A stretch of 64,000 bases of DNA from contig CACZIO010000002.1 in the NCBI GenBank assembly GCA_902781215.1, positions 1 through 64,000 on the forward strand, in the 5' to 3' direction. How positions within the stretch are numbered: the stretch's first letter is position 1; each line of letters begins with the position of its first letter. The position numbers and the translations under genes are program-made. This DNA is from an uncultured Lachnospiraceae bacterium (GTDB taxonomy: Bacteria; Bacillota; Clostridia; Lachnospirales; Lachnospiraceae). Shown here piece by piece: positions 25,760 through 35,106 of this stretch. The notes beneath the pieces are model-generated. The model saw only the letters and a program-made list of their open reading frames with translations, was not told the DNA's origin and ran no database searches.

Positions 25760-28633
25760 GTGATGAGACCAGTCTATTACACTGCCGCGGAACTCGCGGC
25801 CCGCGGGAGCGGTGACATCCCCGCGGAGCTTGTTTCCAATACCCATCTGATCTACAGCTCTCCCGCGACCCTGGCCTTCAACTCGCCCGGCGCGGAGGGC
25901 TACGGCGTCAAGCGGGCCGGGCTTGCAGTCCCGGAATCCGTCATGCTCATCATCTCCCCCGGCTGCTGCGGCAGGAACACCTCCGCCATCAGCAGGATGC
26001 CGGGCTACGAGGACCGCTTTTTCTATCTGACCATGAACGAGACGGACCTGGTGACGGGACGGCACCTGAAGAAGATCCCGAAGGCGGTGGCGGAGATCTG
26101 CCGTGGCCTGGAGATCCGGGGAAAACGGCCCCGCGCCGTCATGCTCTGCATCACCTGCGTGGACGCCCTGCTGGGGACGGACATGGAGCGGATCTGCCGG
26201 CGGGCCCAGGAGAAGGTCCCGGGCGTCCGGGTCCAGCCCTGCTACATGTATGCTCTGACCCGCGAGGGCAGAAAGCCTCCCATGGTTCACGTGCGCCAGT
26301 CCATCTATGAGCTGCTGGAGCCCCGCAAAAAGAGATCCACCTCCGTCAACCTGCTGGGCTTTTTCGCCCCCCTGACGGGAATGACCGAGGGAGATTCCAC
26401 CGGAAAGGCAATTGGAAGTCCGGAGGGAGATATCTCGAAAATCACCGCCGAAACTGCTGATGGAAATAACATGGATAAATCCTCGGGAAAGGCAGTGGAG
26501 AAATCCAAAGGCAGCGAGCTGCCCGATCTTCTGCGGCAGGCCGGCGTCCGCCGGATCCGCCAGATCGGTGCCTGCCGGACCTACGACGCCTTCCAGGAGA
26601 TGGCGGAGGCCAATTTCAACCTGGTCCTGAACCCGGAGGCCAGGCCGGCGGCCTACGACCTGCAGGAGCGGCTGGGCATTCCCTTTATCGAACTGGCCCG
26701 CTTCTACCAGATCGACCGGATCGAGGCCCAGTACGCCGCCCTCGGAAGGGTTCTGCAGACCACTTTTGACGATCAAAAGTGGAAGGCGGAGGCCCTGGAG
26801 GCGGTCGCGGACTTCCGCAGCCGCTATCCGGATGCCGTCTTCTCCATCGGCGAGGCCATGAACGGCAATCCCTTCGAGCTGGCCTGCGCCCTGGTCCGGG
26901 AGGGCTTCGCCGTGCGCGAGATCTTCGGAACCGTGGGAAAGGACAGCTATGTCTGGCTCGGTATCCTGGCCAGGCTGAGCCCGGAGACCAGGATCTATTC
27001 CAACCTCCACCCGACCATGCTCCACTACGGACAGGACGCCTCCGATGGAGACGGGGTCACTATTTCCATCGGCCGCGATGCCGGCTGGTATCACCGGGAC
27101 CGGCCCAATGTCCAGTGGATCACGGATGTCCAGCCCTTCGGCTACCGGGCCGTGACCGGCCTCTTCCGCGCCCTGGCGGATGCCATGGAAGGCAGGAGTC
27201 AGGGTGCTTATGCGCCGGATGTCTCTCTGGGTAAAGGCGCGGAGCCGGTGCCCTGCGTTGATCAACAGATCAGGTCTGCAGAAAAGACCACAGAAAACGG
27301 GGCGGCCGGCAATGCGGCGTATGCGCAGGAATACATTCCCGATATTGCCGCAGAGGATGTGGCAGAAAACGCCGGGTCAGCTGAGGCAATACAGGCAGTT
27401 TCTGAAGCCGCAAAGTCGACCCCGCCGGCGGGCTTTCGGCGGCACACGACGCCCTTTGCCCCGGACCAGTCCGGTGCCGTCTCCGTCCTCTACGACATGG
27501 GCGGCATCTGTGTCATCTGCGACGCGGGCGGCTGCACAGGCAACATCTGCGGCTTCGATGAGCCCCGCTGGTTCGGAAAAGGAGAGCGGAGCGCCGTCTT
27601 CAGCGCCGGCCTGCGCGATATGGACGCCATCCTGGGCCGCGACGACAGGCTCGTGGAAAAGCTGACCGACGCCGCGAAGCAGATCCCTGCCTCTTTCGCA
27701 TCCATCGTCGGGACACCTGTTCCCGCCGTGATCGGGACCGACTATCGTGCCCTCTGCCGGATGGCAGAGAAACGGACTGGCCTCCCGGTCCTCGGGGTCA
27801 ATACGGATGGCATGGAATACTATGACCGCGGCATGGAGAAGGCCTATCTGGCACTTCTGGAAACCTTCTGCCAGCCCGGAAAAGCGGACGGGGATGCCGG
27901 TCAGGATCCGGCAAAGGCAGACCCCGGGAAAGGCCGGGCGGCCGACTTATCCGCTGAAAACAGGAGCGGGAGACAGGTTCCTGCAGACGATCAGAATGAT
28001 AAGACAAATGGAACAAAAACCCGCATTTTAGGCATCTGGGGCTTCTCACCCCTGGATTTTGCCGGGATCCTCACGGAGGAAGACCTGCGCGCGTGGGCAA
28101 ACAGGCAGGGCTATGACGAGGTCCTCTGTCCCGGTGCCGGGACGGATGTGGAGGCCCTGCGCCGGATCGGCTCAGCGGAAAAGAACCTCGTCCTCTCCCC
28201 GGCGGGAAGAGCCGCGGCCAGATGGCTGGAGACCCGTTACGGGACGCCCTGGGAATACGCGGTGCCGGATGCGGCCGGCCTTCTGGACAAGACGATCGCA
28301 CGCGCCGGTCTGAATGACTTCGATGAGCTGCGGACCCTGTGTGCCGGCGGACCCGTCCTGGTCGTTCACCAGCAGGTCCTGGCACACGCCTTCTGTGACC
28401 TGCTTGCGAAGGCAGGGATCGAAGCGGATACGGCCTCCTTCTTCCAGCTGCAGGAGGACCTGCGCAGGCCCGGCGATACGGCCCTGCGCGAAGAGACAGA
28501 CATCCGGACCCTGGCAGAGGACCGCGGATATACCTGCGTGATCGGCGACAGGTCACTGGCACCGATCCTGGCGGGACTTCCCGTCCGCATCCTGCACCTG
28601 CCCCACTTCGCCGTCTCCGGCGAACAGGCCTGA
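25760..28633 (+). CDS. NifD-NifK-like fusion (nitrogenase component 1-like, both halves)
   Basis: A 957-aa protein that appears to join both component-1 homologues. Residues about 1-480 are NifD-like: SPGCCGRN (C69/C70) and CITCVDALLGTD (C130/C133) fall where P-cluster Cys lie, and GACRTYDAF...NLVLNPEARP aligns with the NifD cofactor region but without its Cys. Residues about 545-957 are NifK-like: SGAVSVLYDMGG, then four Cys (584, 587, 592, 597) in CVICDAGGCTGNIC, and IVGTPVPAVIGTD where NifK has Cys153. Low-complexity linkers lie at about 217-255, 485-560 and 720-750. The start is GTG 25760 or ATG 25763, with a weak SD. The substrate is unknown; no FeMo-cofactor is expected. Confidence 0.82.
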   Translation: MMRPVYYTAAELAARGSGDIPAELVSNTHLIYSSPATLAFNSPGAEGYGVKRAGLAVPESVMLIISPGCCGRNTSAISRMPGYEDRFFYLTMNETDLVTGRHLKKIPKAVAEICRGLEIRGKRPRAVMLCITCVDALLGTDMERICRRAQEKVPGVRVQPCYMYALTREGRKPPMVHVRQSIYELLEPRKKRSTSVNLLGFFAPLTGMTEGDSTGKAIGSPEGDISKITAETADGNNMDKSSGKAVEKSKGSELPDLLRQAGVRRIRQIGACRTYDAFQEMAEANFNLVLNPEARPAAYDLQERLGIPFIELARFYQIDRIEAQYAALGRVLQTTFDDQKWKAEALEAVADFRSRYPDAVFSIGEAMNGNPFELACALVREGFAVREIFGTVGKDSYVWLGILARLSPETRIYSNLHPTMLHYGQDASDGDGVTISIGRDAGWYHRDRPNVQWITDVQPFGYRAVTGLFRALADAMEGRSQGAYAPDVSLGKGAEPVPCVDQQIRSAEKTTENGAAGNAAYAQEYIPDIAAEDVAENAGSAEAIQAVSEAAKSTPPAGFRRHTTPFAPDQSGAVSVLYDMGGICVICDAGGCTGNICGFDEPRWFGKGERSAVFSAGLRDMDAILGRDDRLVEKLTDAAKQIPASFASIVGTPVPAVIGTDYRALCRMAEKRTGLPVLGVNTDGMEYYDRGMEKAYLALLETFCQPGKADGDAGQDPAKADPGKGRAADLSAENRSGRQVPADDQNDKTNGTKTRILGIWGFSPLDFAGILTEEDLRAWANRQGYDEVLCPGAGTDVEALRRIGSAEKNLVLSPAGRAAARWLETRYGTPWEYAVPDAAGLLDKTIARAGLNDFDELRTLCAGGPVLVVHQQVLAHAFCDLLAKAGIEADTASFFQLQEDLRRPGDTALREETDIRTLAEDRGYTCVIGDRSLAPILAGLPVRILHLPHFAVSGEQA

Positions 28634-28651
28634 ATCAGGGGGGATGTGAAC

Positions 28652-28720
28652 CACGGGGACGGTTCTCTGGTCCCTTTTCCGGGATCACGGAGACGGTTCT
28701 CCGGCTCCTTTTCCGGAATC
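28652..28720. repeat. 34-bp tandem pair of the GGGACGGTTCTC family
   Basis: CACGGGGACGGTTCTCTGG (28652) and CACGGAGACGGTTCTCCGG (28686), each followed by TCCTTTTCCGGGAT-like sequence. It lies 18 bp after the NifDK-like fusion and belongs to the dispersed palindrome family of this window. Confidence 0.75.
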
Positions 28721-28868
28721 AATGCAATCAGGAATACAGGTTCCCGACCCGGCTTCAGCGCAGCCACAGACGGGAGGAAGACCGGAAGGAAAATCGGATG
28801 CAGTGCCGATGCGGCGCAGTCACACTGTCAAGCCGGTCTTTAAGGTGGTTTTGGAGGAAGATCCGCGT

Positions 28869-31748
28869 ATGGAAAAAATGACAACCCTACGTTTTCGCGT
28901 ATATGGGATCGTGCAGGGCGTCGGCTTCCGGCCGACGGTGGACCGGCATGCCCAGACGGCGGGGATCCGCGGCAGTGTCTGCAACAAGGGCCCCTATGTG
29001 GAGATCTACGCCCAGGGGACGCCTGACCGGGTCGACCGTTTCCGGACCCTGCTCAATGAAAAACCGCCGCGCCGGGCCGCGATCCTGAAGATCGATGAAA
29101 AAGCGGCACCAGAGGCGCCGGTCTTCGATGCTTTTTCCATCGTGGAGAGCGAGAAGACGAGCGGCGAGATCTACATTTCGCCGGACATCGCCATCTGCGA
29201 GGAGTGCGAAGCGGAGCTGTTCGATCCCGGAAACCGCCGCTACCTCCACCCCTTCATCAACTGCACCTGCTGCGGACCCAGGATGACGATCCTGGATGCC
29301 CTGCCCTATGACCGCGAGCGCACCAGCATGAAGATGTTCCCCATGTGCAAAACCTGCGCAGACGAATATTACGGCCCCTGGTCCCGCCGCTATGACGCCC
29401 AGCCTGTCTGCTGCAACGACTGCGGCCCGGAGGTCTACCTGCTCCCTGTCCGGAGCGAAACAGAAAAAAATAATACACCGGGGGCCGGTTCAAATGCACG
29501 CCAAAAGGGCGGAATCGGAACCACCAGGGGCGGCGTGCATTCCGACTGTATCGGCCGGGATGCCATCACGGCGGCGCGGCGCACGATCCTGGACGGCGGC
29601 ATCGTCGCGGTCAAGGGAATCGGCGGTTTCCACCTCTGTTGTGACGCGACCAATGAGGCCGCGGTGAGCCGGCTGCGCGCACGCAAGCGCAGGCCCGCCA
29701 AGCCCTTCGCGGTCATGATGCGGGATGAGGCGACGGTCCGCCGCGAATGCCTCTGCAGTGAAGCGCAGCACCAGATTATGACCGGGCACCAGAAGCCCAT
29801 CCTGCTCCTGGAGAGGAGCGGTTCCCGGGATGCCATGATCGCGCCCTCCGTGGCGCCGGGCAATCCGACCATCGGCGTCATGCTGCCCTACGCGCCCCTT
29901 CAGCACCTGCTTTTCCGATACGATGACGGCCTGACCATGCCCGACTGCCTGGTCATGACCAGCGGAAATGTGTCCGGCGCCCCCATCTGCAGGGATGATA
30001 ATGATGCCCTGGCGGAACTGTCCGGCTTCTGTGACTGCATCCTCAGCCACGACCGCCTGATCCGCATCCGGGCGGACGATTCCGTCATGGATTTTCACAG
30101 GGACCGGCCCTACATGATCCGGAGGTCCAGAGGCTACGCCCCCCTGCCGGTCCTTCTGTCGGGATGCGGGGAGACGACAGAAGCAGGGAAAACGGACACA
30201 AGGGCAGGAACAGCGAAATCCCGACATCCGGGAACAGATGCGGCAGCCGGGGAAACCCGGCATCCGGGCAAGTCCGCGGACGCGATTATGACAGGGCGGC
30301 ATTTCCACTGCGTCCTGGCAACAGGCGGCGAGCTCAAGAACTCCTTCTGCATCGGCTCCGGCAGCCTCCTCTACCTGTCTCCCTATATCGGTGACCTGGA
30401 GGACCTGCGCACCGTGCGCGCCCTGGAGGAGACGATCGGCCGCATGGAGACCCTGCTGGAGGTAAAGCCGGAGGCGGTCGTCTGCGACCTCCATCCCAAA
30501 TACAACTCCACCATGGTCGCGGAAGACATCGCGCAGACGCGCGGGATCCCGATCTACCGGATCCAGCACCACTACGCCCACATCCTGTCCTGCATGGCGG
30601 AGAACGACTATGCGGACCCCGTGATCGGCGTCTCCTTTGACGGGACCGGCTTCGGGACGGACGGCACCATCTGGGGCGGCGAGATCCTTGTGGCCGATTA
30701 TAACGGCTTTACCAGACAATGCAGCATAGAGCCCTTTGTCCAGATCGGCGGAGACAGCGCCCCCCGCCAGGGCTGGCGCATCGCCGCCTCCATGATCTGG
30801 TCCCTGTGCCGGAAAGGCATCCTGCAGGCAGGGGACGCAGGAGCCCCTCCGGTTCTGTACGTTGAGGAAAAAAAGGAATCCGCACGGTATCCGGTGCAAA
30901 AGAATGCACAAGGAGGAACCCCTGATTCTGTGGATCCTTTGAAATCCGTGGACGCTCAGGAGGCAGCAGACCTCTATTTTTCCCTCGTCGATACCCTGGC
31001 CCTGTGCGATGCGCAGAACGCGAAAGCCCAACGCATGATGGCGGAGCGCGGCATCCAGGCCGTCCGCTCGACCAGCGCCGGCAGACTTTTCGATGCGGTA
31101 AGCGCCATGCTGGGCATCTGCCGCCAGTCCACCTACGAGGGCGAGGCCTCGATCGAGCTGCAGTTTGCCGCCGAGAGATATATCCGGAAAATGACGGATC
31201 CGAAGGCAGGCAGTTTCAGCAGGCCCCTTCCCCTGGAAGACAGAGTGAGGATCCTGAGAAGTTTGCTCACAAAGACGGACGGTGCAAGAGGAAGAGCAGA
31301 AGAGAAGGGCGTAACAGAGAGAACTGACAGAGCGGAAGAGAAGAGCGCAGCGGGAACTGCAGATACAATTCGCACCTCTGCAGGAGAGGGGCAGCAGAAA
31401 CAGCAGATTTTTTCGGAAGAATTGTTCACCATGCCGACGGATCTCCTCTTCGCGGACCTGCTGCGCAGGCACCTCGACGGGGAGGATCCGGAAAAGCTGG
31501 CCTATGAATTCCACGCGGACCTGGCGGAGATGACCGTGGAGGCCTGCGTCCGGATCTCTGAAAAGACCGGGATCCGCACAGTCGCCCTGTCCGGCGGCTG
31601 CTGGCAGAACCGCCTGTTGCTGACCCTGACCGAAGACGGCCTTCTTGCAAAAGGAATGACTGTACTCACCCACCATCTGGTCCCGCCCAATGACGGAGGC
31701 ATCGCCCTCGGCCAGGCGGCGGCGATCATGATGAGGGAAAAAGGATGA
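28869..31748 (+). CDS. hypF: Carbamoyltransferase HypF
   Basis: Makes carbamoyl adenylate from carbamoyl phosphate and ATP and loads it on HypE, the source of cyanide for the Fe(CN)2(CO) unit. Domain order: acylphosphatase (VQGVGFRPTVDRHA), two zinc fingers (CEECEAELFDP...CTCCGP; CKTCADEYYGP...CCNDCGP), YrdC-like (AVKGIGGFHLCCDATNEAAV; KPFAVM), and Kae1-like (HHYAHILSCMAEN; GVSFDGTGFGTDG; ALSGGCWQNRLLL; PPNDGGIALGQAA). The length of 959 aa exceeds the usual ~750 because of several charged low-complexity inserts, for example before GRHFHCVLATGG and after EDRVRILRSLL. GGAGG precedes ATG 28869. First of hypFCDE. Confidence 0.96.
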   Translation: MEKMTTLRFRVYGIVQGVGFRPTVDRHAQTAGIRGSVCNKGPYVEIYAQGTPDRVDRFRTLLNEKPPRRAAILKIDEKAAPEAPVFDAFSIVESEKTSGEIYISPDIAICEECEAELFDPGNRRYLHPFINCTCCGPRMTILDALPYDRERTSMKMFPMCKTCADEYYGPWSRRYDAQPVCCNDCGPEVYLLPVRSETEKNNTPGAGSNARQKGGIGTTRGGVHSDCIGRDAITAARRTILDGGIVAVKGIGGFHLCCDATNEAAVSRLRARKRRPAKPFAVMMRDEATVRRECLCSEAQHQIMTGHQKPILLLERSGSRDAMIAPSVAPGNPTIGVMLPYAPLQHLLFRYDDGLTMPDCLVMTSGNVSGAPICRDDNDALAELSGFCDCILSHDRLIRIRADDSVMDFHRDRPYMIRRSRGYAPLPVLLSGCGETTEAGKTDTRAGTAKSRHPGTDAAAGETRHPGKSADAIMTGRHFHCVLATGGELKNSFCIGSGSLLYLSPYIGDLEDLRTVRALEETIGRMETLLEVKPEAVVCDLHPKYNSTMVAEDIAQTRGIPIYRIQHHYAHILSCMAENDYADPVIGVSFDGTGFGTDGTIWGGEILVADYNGFTRQCSIEPFVQIGGDSAPRQGWRIAASMIWSLCRKGILQAGDAGAPPVLYVEEKKESARYPVQKNAQGGTPDSVDPLKSVDAQEAADLYFSLVDTLALCDAQNAKAQRMMAERGIQAVRSTSAGRLFDAVSAMLGICRQSTYEGEASIELQFAAERYIRKMTDPKAGSFSRPLPLEDRVRILRSLLTKTDGARGRAEEKGVTERTDRAEEKSAAGTADTIRTSAGEGQQKQQIFSEELFTMPTDLLFADLLRRHLDGEDPEKLAYEFHADLAEMTVEACVRISEKTGIRTVALSGGCWQNRLLLTLTEDGLLAKGMTVLTHHLVPPNDGGIALGQAAAIMMREKG

Positions 31749-31816
31749 ACGTTTGGAAGAATTCCTGCAGGGCAGGGAGCTTCCCGCAGAGATATGATTA
31801 AGAAAAGGAGAACATT

Positions 31817-32029
31817 ATGTGTGTAGGATTATCCGCAAGAGTTGTACGGCTTCAGAAGGACGGCACCGCCCTGGTTGACGCCTCCGGTGCGCGCAGGGAG
31901 GTCTCCGCGCAGCTGCTGGACGACCTGATGCCCGGCGACTATGTCATGGTCCACGCGGGCGCCGCCATCGCCAGGATCACCCAGGAGGATGACGAGGAGG
32001 CCGATTCGGTCCTCGGATCCCTGTTCTGA
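31817..32029 (+). CDS. hypC: HypC chaperone
   Basis: The 70-aa protein begins MCVGLSARVV; Cys2 is the residue that holds the iron centre together with HypD. GDYVMVHAGAAIARI is the conserved core. HypC carries the Fe(CN)2(CO) group to its target. It has a good SD (AGGAG). It lies between hypF and hypD, with a hairpin-rich 280-bp gap before hypD. Confidence 0.95.
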   Translation: MCVGLSARVVRLQKDGTALVDASGARREVSAQLLDDLMPGDYVMVHAGAAIARITQEDDEEADSVLGSLF

Positions 32030-32097
32030 CCCGGTACAGGTATTTCTTCAGCATTCTGTAAGTCAGAACAGCCTGCCGTGACTGTTGCCGCGGGCAG

Positions 32098-32229
32098 CTG
32101 ACATATTGGGAAATATGACAAATATGTCAGAACAGTATGTCTAAGCAATGCGCCGCGCCCCTGATGCAAACGAAAAATCACCTTCGTGAATTTTATCGTT
32201 TGCCACGCCTGCGCACTTCGTGCGCCGGC
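32098..32229. repeat. Three consecutive hairpins between hypC and hypD
   Basis: CTGACATATT/AATATGTCAG (32098-32130), GCAAACGA...TCGTTTGC with a CTTC loop (32166-32203), and GCGCAC/GTGCGC (32211-32225). The sequence of the last one recurs near 59672-59697 (CCTGCGCACTCCGTGCTTCG). None has a T-run, so they are not terminators; mRNA processing or stability is possible. No gene is visible in 32030-32310. Confidence 0.6.
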
Positions 32230-32310
32230 ATGATTGAAGGGCAGACTATTGTGCCGGAATACCCCGGCTTATAAGGAGAATGATCCAGCCTGTGAGGAGA
32301 ATGAGAAAAA

Positions 32311-33552
32311 ATGAGTGATAAGAAAACCGATGTGATCGCCCGCGCCCGGCAGATCATCGACAGTTATCAGGGCGCGCCCATTCGGATCATGGAAGTGTGC
32401 GGAACACATACCCACGAGATCTTCCGTCTGGGAATCCGCCAGATCCTGCCGCCGACCATCCGCCTCATCTCGGGGCCGGGATGTCCCGTCTGCGTGACGC
32501 CGGTGGACTTCATCGACGAGGCGATCCTGCTGGCCATGGAGCATGGTGCCACGATCTGTACTTTCGGAGACCTGGTCCGCGTGCCCGGCTCAGCCGGCGT
32601 TCCCGCGGTCAGAAAAACAGGCGCAGATGCCTCTGATAACACTGCAAAAGCCGCAGAGAAAACAGCAGCAAAAGCCGCAGAGAATCCGAAATCAGAGACA
32701 GAAGAGACAGAAAAAGACGCGGCATCCGCTGCCGGTCCTGCTGACTCTTCCGCAGGAAAGGGCCGCCGGATCGGCAGCCTAGCGGCCGCGCGTGCCGCCG
32801 GCGCGAAAATCCAGGTGGTCTATGCCCCTCAGGACGCGGTGGCCTACGCGGAGGAACATCCGCAGGAACAGGTCGTCTTTTTGTCCGTCGGATTCGAGAC
32901 CACGACGCCCACCGCATGTCTGGCGGTCCAGGAGGCGCAGCAGAAGGGACTGACCAATTTTTCCATTCTCACGGCCAACAAGACCATGCCCTCCGCCTAC
33001 GCGGCCATGAAGGACAGCACGGACGCCTTCCTCTATCCCGGACACGTCCATGCCATTACGGGGACGGGGATTTGCGAGGAACTTGCCAGGAAGGGCACCA
33101 GCGGTGTCGTGGCGGGCTTCACCGCGAAGGAACTCATGACCGCCCTGGCCGTGGTCGTGAAGAAGACCCAGGAGGGGAAGCCCTTTTTTGAGAATTGCTA
33201 TCCCCGTGTCGTCCGGCCGGAGGGATCCCCCGCGGCGCAGAAGCTCGTTGAAAAAATGATGGAGCCCTGCGACGCCCGCTGGCGCGGCATCGGCGTTCTG
33301 CCGGATTCCGGCATGAAGCTGCGCGCCGAATATGCCGACTACGATGCCCGCGTCAAATTTGCCCTGCCCGCCATGGAGGGACGCGAGAATCCCGCATGCC
33401 GCTGCGGCGAAGTCCTGCAGGGAAAATGCCTTCCCTCGGACTGCAAAGTCTTCGGGACCGGCTGCACGCCCGAGCACCCGGTCGGCGCCTGCATGGTCTC
33501 CGGCGAGGGCGCCTGCTCCGCCTTTTACCTCTACGGCGGCGACAGGATGTGA
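32311..33552 (+). CDS. hypD: HypD, iron-sulfur scaffold for Fe(CN)2CO assembly
   Basis: With HypC it assembles the iron-dicyano-carbonyl unit. Family motifs: MEVCGTHTHEI (C30), ISGPGCPVCVTP (C58, C61), VGFETTTPTACL, and the C-terminal CRCGEVLQGKCLPSDCKVFG followed by GTGCTPEHPVGACMVSGEG with the [4Fe-4S] Cys. The length of 413 aa is above the usual ~370 because of an Ala/Lys/Glu-rich insert after RVPGS (about 97-150). ATG 32311; its SD is 12 nt away. It is followed by hypE after 66 bp. Confidence 0.96.
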   Translation: MSDKKTDVIARARQIIDSYQGAPIRIMEVCGTHTHEIFRLGIRQILPPTIRLISGPGCPVCVTPVDFIDEAILLAMEHGATICTFGDLVRVPGSAGVPAVRKTGADASDNTAKAAEKTAAKAAENPKSETEETEKDAASAAGPADSSAGKGRRIGSLAAARAAGAKIQVVYAPQDAVAYAEEHPQEQVVFLSVGFETTTPTACLAVQEAQQKGLTNFSILTANKTMPSAYAAMKDSTDAFLYPGHVHAITGTGICEELARKGTSGVVAGFTAKELMTALAVVVKKTQEGKPFFENCYPRVVRPEGSPAAQKLVEKMMEPCDARWRGIGVLPDSGMKLRAEYADYDARVKFALPAMEGRENPACRCGEVLQGKCLPSDCKVFGTGCTPEHPVGACMVSGEGACSAFYLYGGDRM

Positions 33553-33618
33553 TCGATTTCCTGCATAAAAACGTAAAGACAAGAAAACCGGGGGAATCCC
33601 CTGAAAGGAAAACCAGAT

Positions 33619-34644
33619 ATGTTACAGGACACAGTGACGCTCGCCCATGGCGCGGGCGGTAAACAGACCTCGGAACTGATTGAAAAAGTTTTCAAAGCGC
33701 ATTTCGAAAATCCGCTCTTTACACCGGATGATGCCGCCGTCCTCCAGATCGGACCGGGGGCGGACGGACAGCTGCCCAGGCTGGCCATGTCCACCGACGG
33801 CTTCATCGTCTCCCCGTCCTTTTTCCCGGGCGGCAATATCGGCAAGCTCTCCATCTGCGGCACGGTCAATGACCTGGCCTGCATGGGCGCGCAGCCCCTC
33901 TACATGACCTGCGCTTTCGTGATCGAAGAGGGCTTCCCCATGTCGAAGCTGGAGGAGATCGCCGCCGCCATGGAAAAGACCGCCGCGGAGGCGGGCGTCT
34001 GCATCGTCGCAGGTGACACCAAGGTCGCCGGCAGGGGACAGGTGGACGGCGTCTTCATCACGACCACGGCGGTCGGCCGCATCATGGACGGCGTCACGAC
34101 CGGCGGCGCCCTGGCAAAGCCCGGAGACAGCGTCATCGTCACCGGCGATATCGGCCGCCACGGCTGCACCATCCTCCTGGCCCGCGATGATTACGGCATC
34201 GAGGCGGACGTCACCAGCGACTGCGCGCCCCTGTGGAATGCCGTGCGCAATGTCCTGACCGAAGTCCCCGGCGTCCATGTCATCCGCGACGCCACCAGGG
34301 GCGGTGTCGGAACCGTCCTCTACGAAATCGCCGGACAGAGTAATGTCGGCTTTGCCCTCGACGCGGAGAACATCCCCGTCGATCCCGGCGTCCGCGGCGT
34401 CTGCGGCATGCTGGGCCTCGAGCCCCTCTACCTGGCCTGCGAGGGCCGCCTGGTCATCATCACACCCCCGGAGACCCGGGACAAAGTTCTCGACATCCTC
34501 CGCAACAGCCCTCACACCGAAGGCGCCGCCTGCATCGGAACCGTCACCGAGGACCACCCCGGCCGCGTCGTCCTCCAGACCGAGATCGGCGCCCAGACCA
34601 TCCTGCCCCAGCCCGGAAATGAATTATTGCCGAGGATCTGCTGA
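33619..34644 (+). CDS. hypE: HypE, carbamoyl-to-cyanide dehydratase
   Basis: Receives carbamoyl from HypF on its C-terminal Cys and dehydrates it to thiocyanate for transfer to HypCD. The protein ends ...LLPRIC, so the essential C-terminal Cys is present and the cyanide branch should work. The N-terminus LAHGAGGKQTSELIEKVF, DDAAVL and the GDTKVAGRGQVDGVFI segment are typical of the PurM/HypE fold. 341 aa, full length. The next gene starts 19 bp downstream. Confidence 0.96.
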   Translation: MLQDTVTLAHGAGGKQTSELIEKVFKAHFENPLFTPDDAAVLQIGPGADGQLPRLAMSTDGFIVSPSFFPGGNIGKLSICGTVNDLACMGAQPLYMTCAFVIEEGFPMSKLEEIAAAMEKTAAEAGVCIVAGDTKVAGRGQVDGVFITTTAVGRIMDGVTTGGALAKPGDSVIVTGDIGRHGCTILLARDDYGIEADVTSDCAPLWNAVRNVLTEVPGVHVIRDATRGGVGTVLYEIAGQSNVGFALDAENIPVDPGVRGVCGMLGLEPLYLACEGRLVIITPPETRDKVLDILRNSPHTEGAACIGTVTEDHPGRVVLQTEIGAQTILPQPGNELLPRIC

Positions 34645-34663
34645 AAACAGCGAGGAGTTATCT

Positions 34664-34909
34664 ATGAAGACCCGCGTCGCCGTCATTGCCATCATCATCG
34701 AGAACCCCGAATCCGCCGAAGGCGTCAACACCATCCTGCACGCTTACAGACAGTACGTGATCGGCCGGATGGGGATTCCCTATCACGCGAAAAATGTCAA
34801 TATCATCAGTGTGGCGGTCGACGCTCCGGAACCCGAGATCACGGCCCTGTCCGGTAAGATCGGACGCCTGCCCGGCGTCAGTGCCAAAACTGCCTACTCG
34901 AAAATCTGA
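34664..34909 (+). CDS. TM1266-family 'iron-only hydrogenase system' putative regulator
   Basis: An 81-aa ACT/ferredoxin-like-fold protein with the near-diagnostic MKTRVAVIAIIIENPESAEG, HAYRQYVIGRMGIPY and GKIGRLPGVSAKTAYSK segments. This family normally sits next to hydE/hydF/hydG of [FeFe]-hydrogenase maturation and is thought to be regulatory. Here it follows hypE by 19 bp and precedes the second nifH-like gene; hydF is 8 kb further on the same strand. CGAGGAG is the SD. Confidence 0.92.
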   Translation: MKTRVAVIAIIIENPESAEGVNTILHAYRQYVIGRMGIPYHAKNVNIISVAVDAPEPEITALSGKIGRLPGVSAKTAYSKI

Positions 34910-35106
34910 GGGAACCGTCGCTGTCTGGAAAGCGTTCTTTTTTCCCGGAGAACTGAACAGCGCCGTGGCTTGCTCCTTGAGTACTTGATCCGTACGAATT
35001 GTGATGGTTGTGTTATCTATAGGAAATCGCCTTTCGTAATTTCATTGTGACTCAAAACAAATAGATGCAAATTCAAACGTCGGGCACATCCCGGAGGCAT
35101 ACAGAC

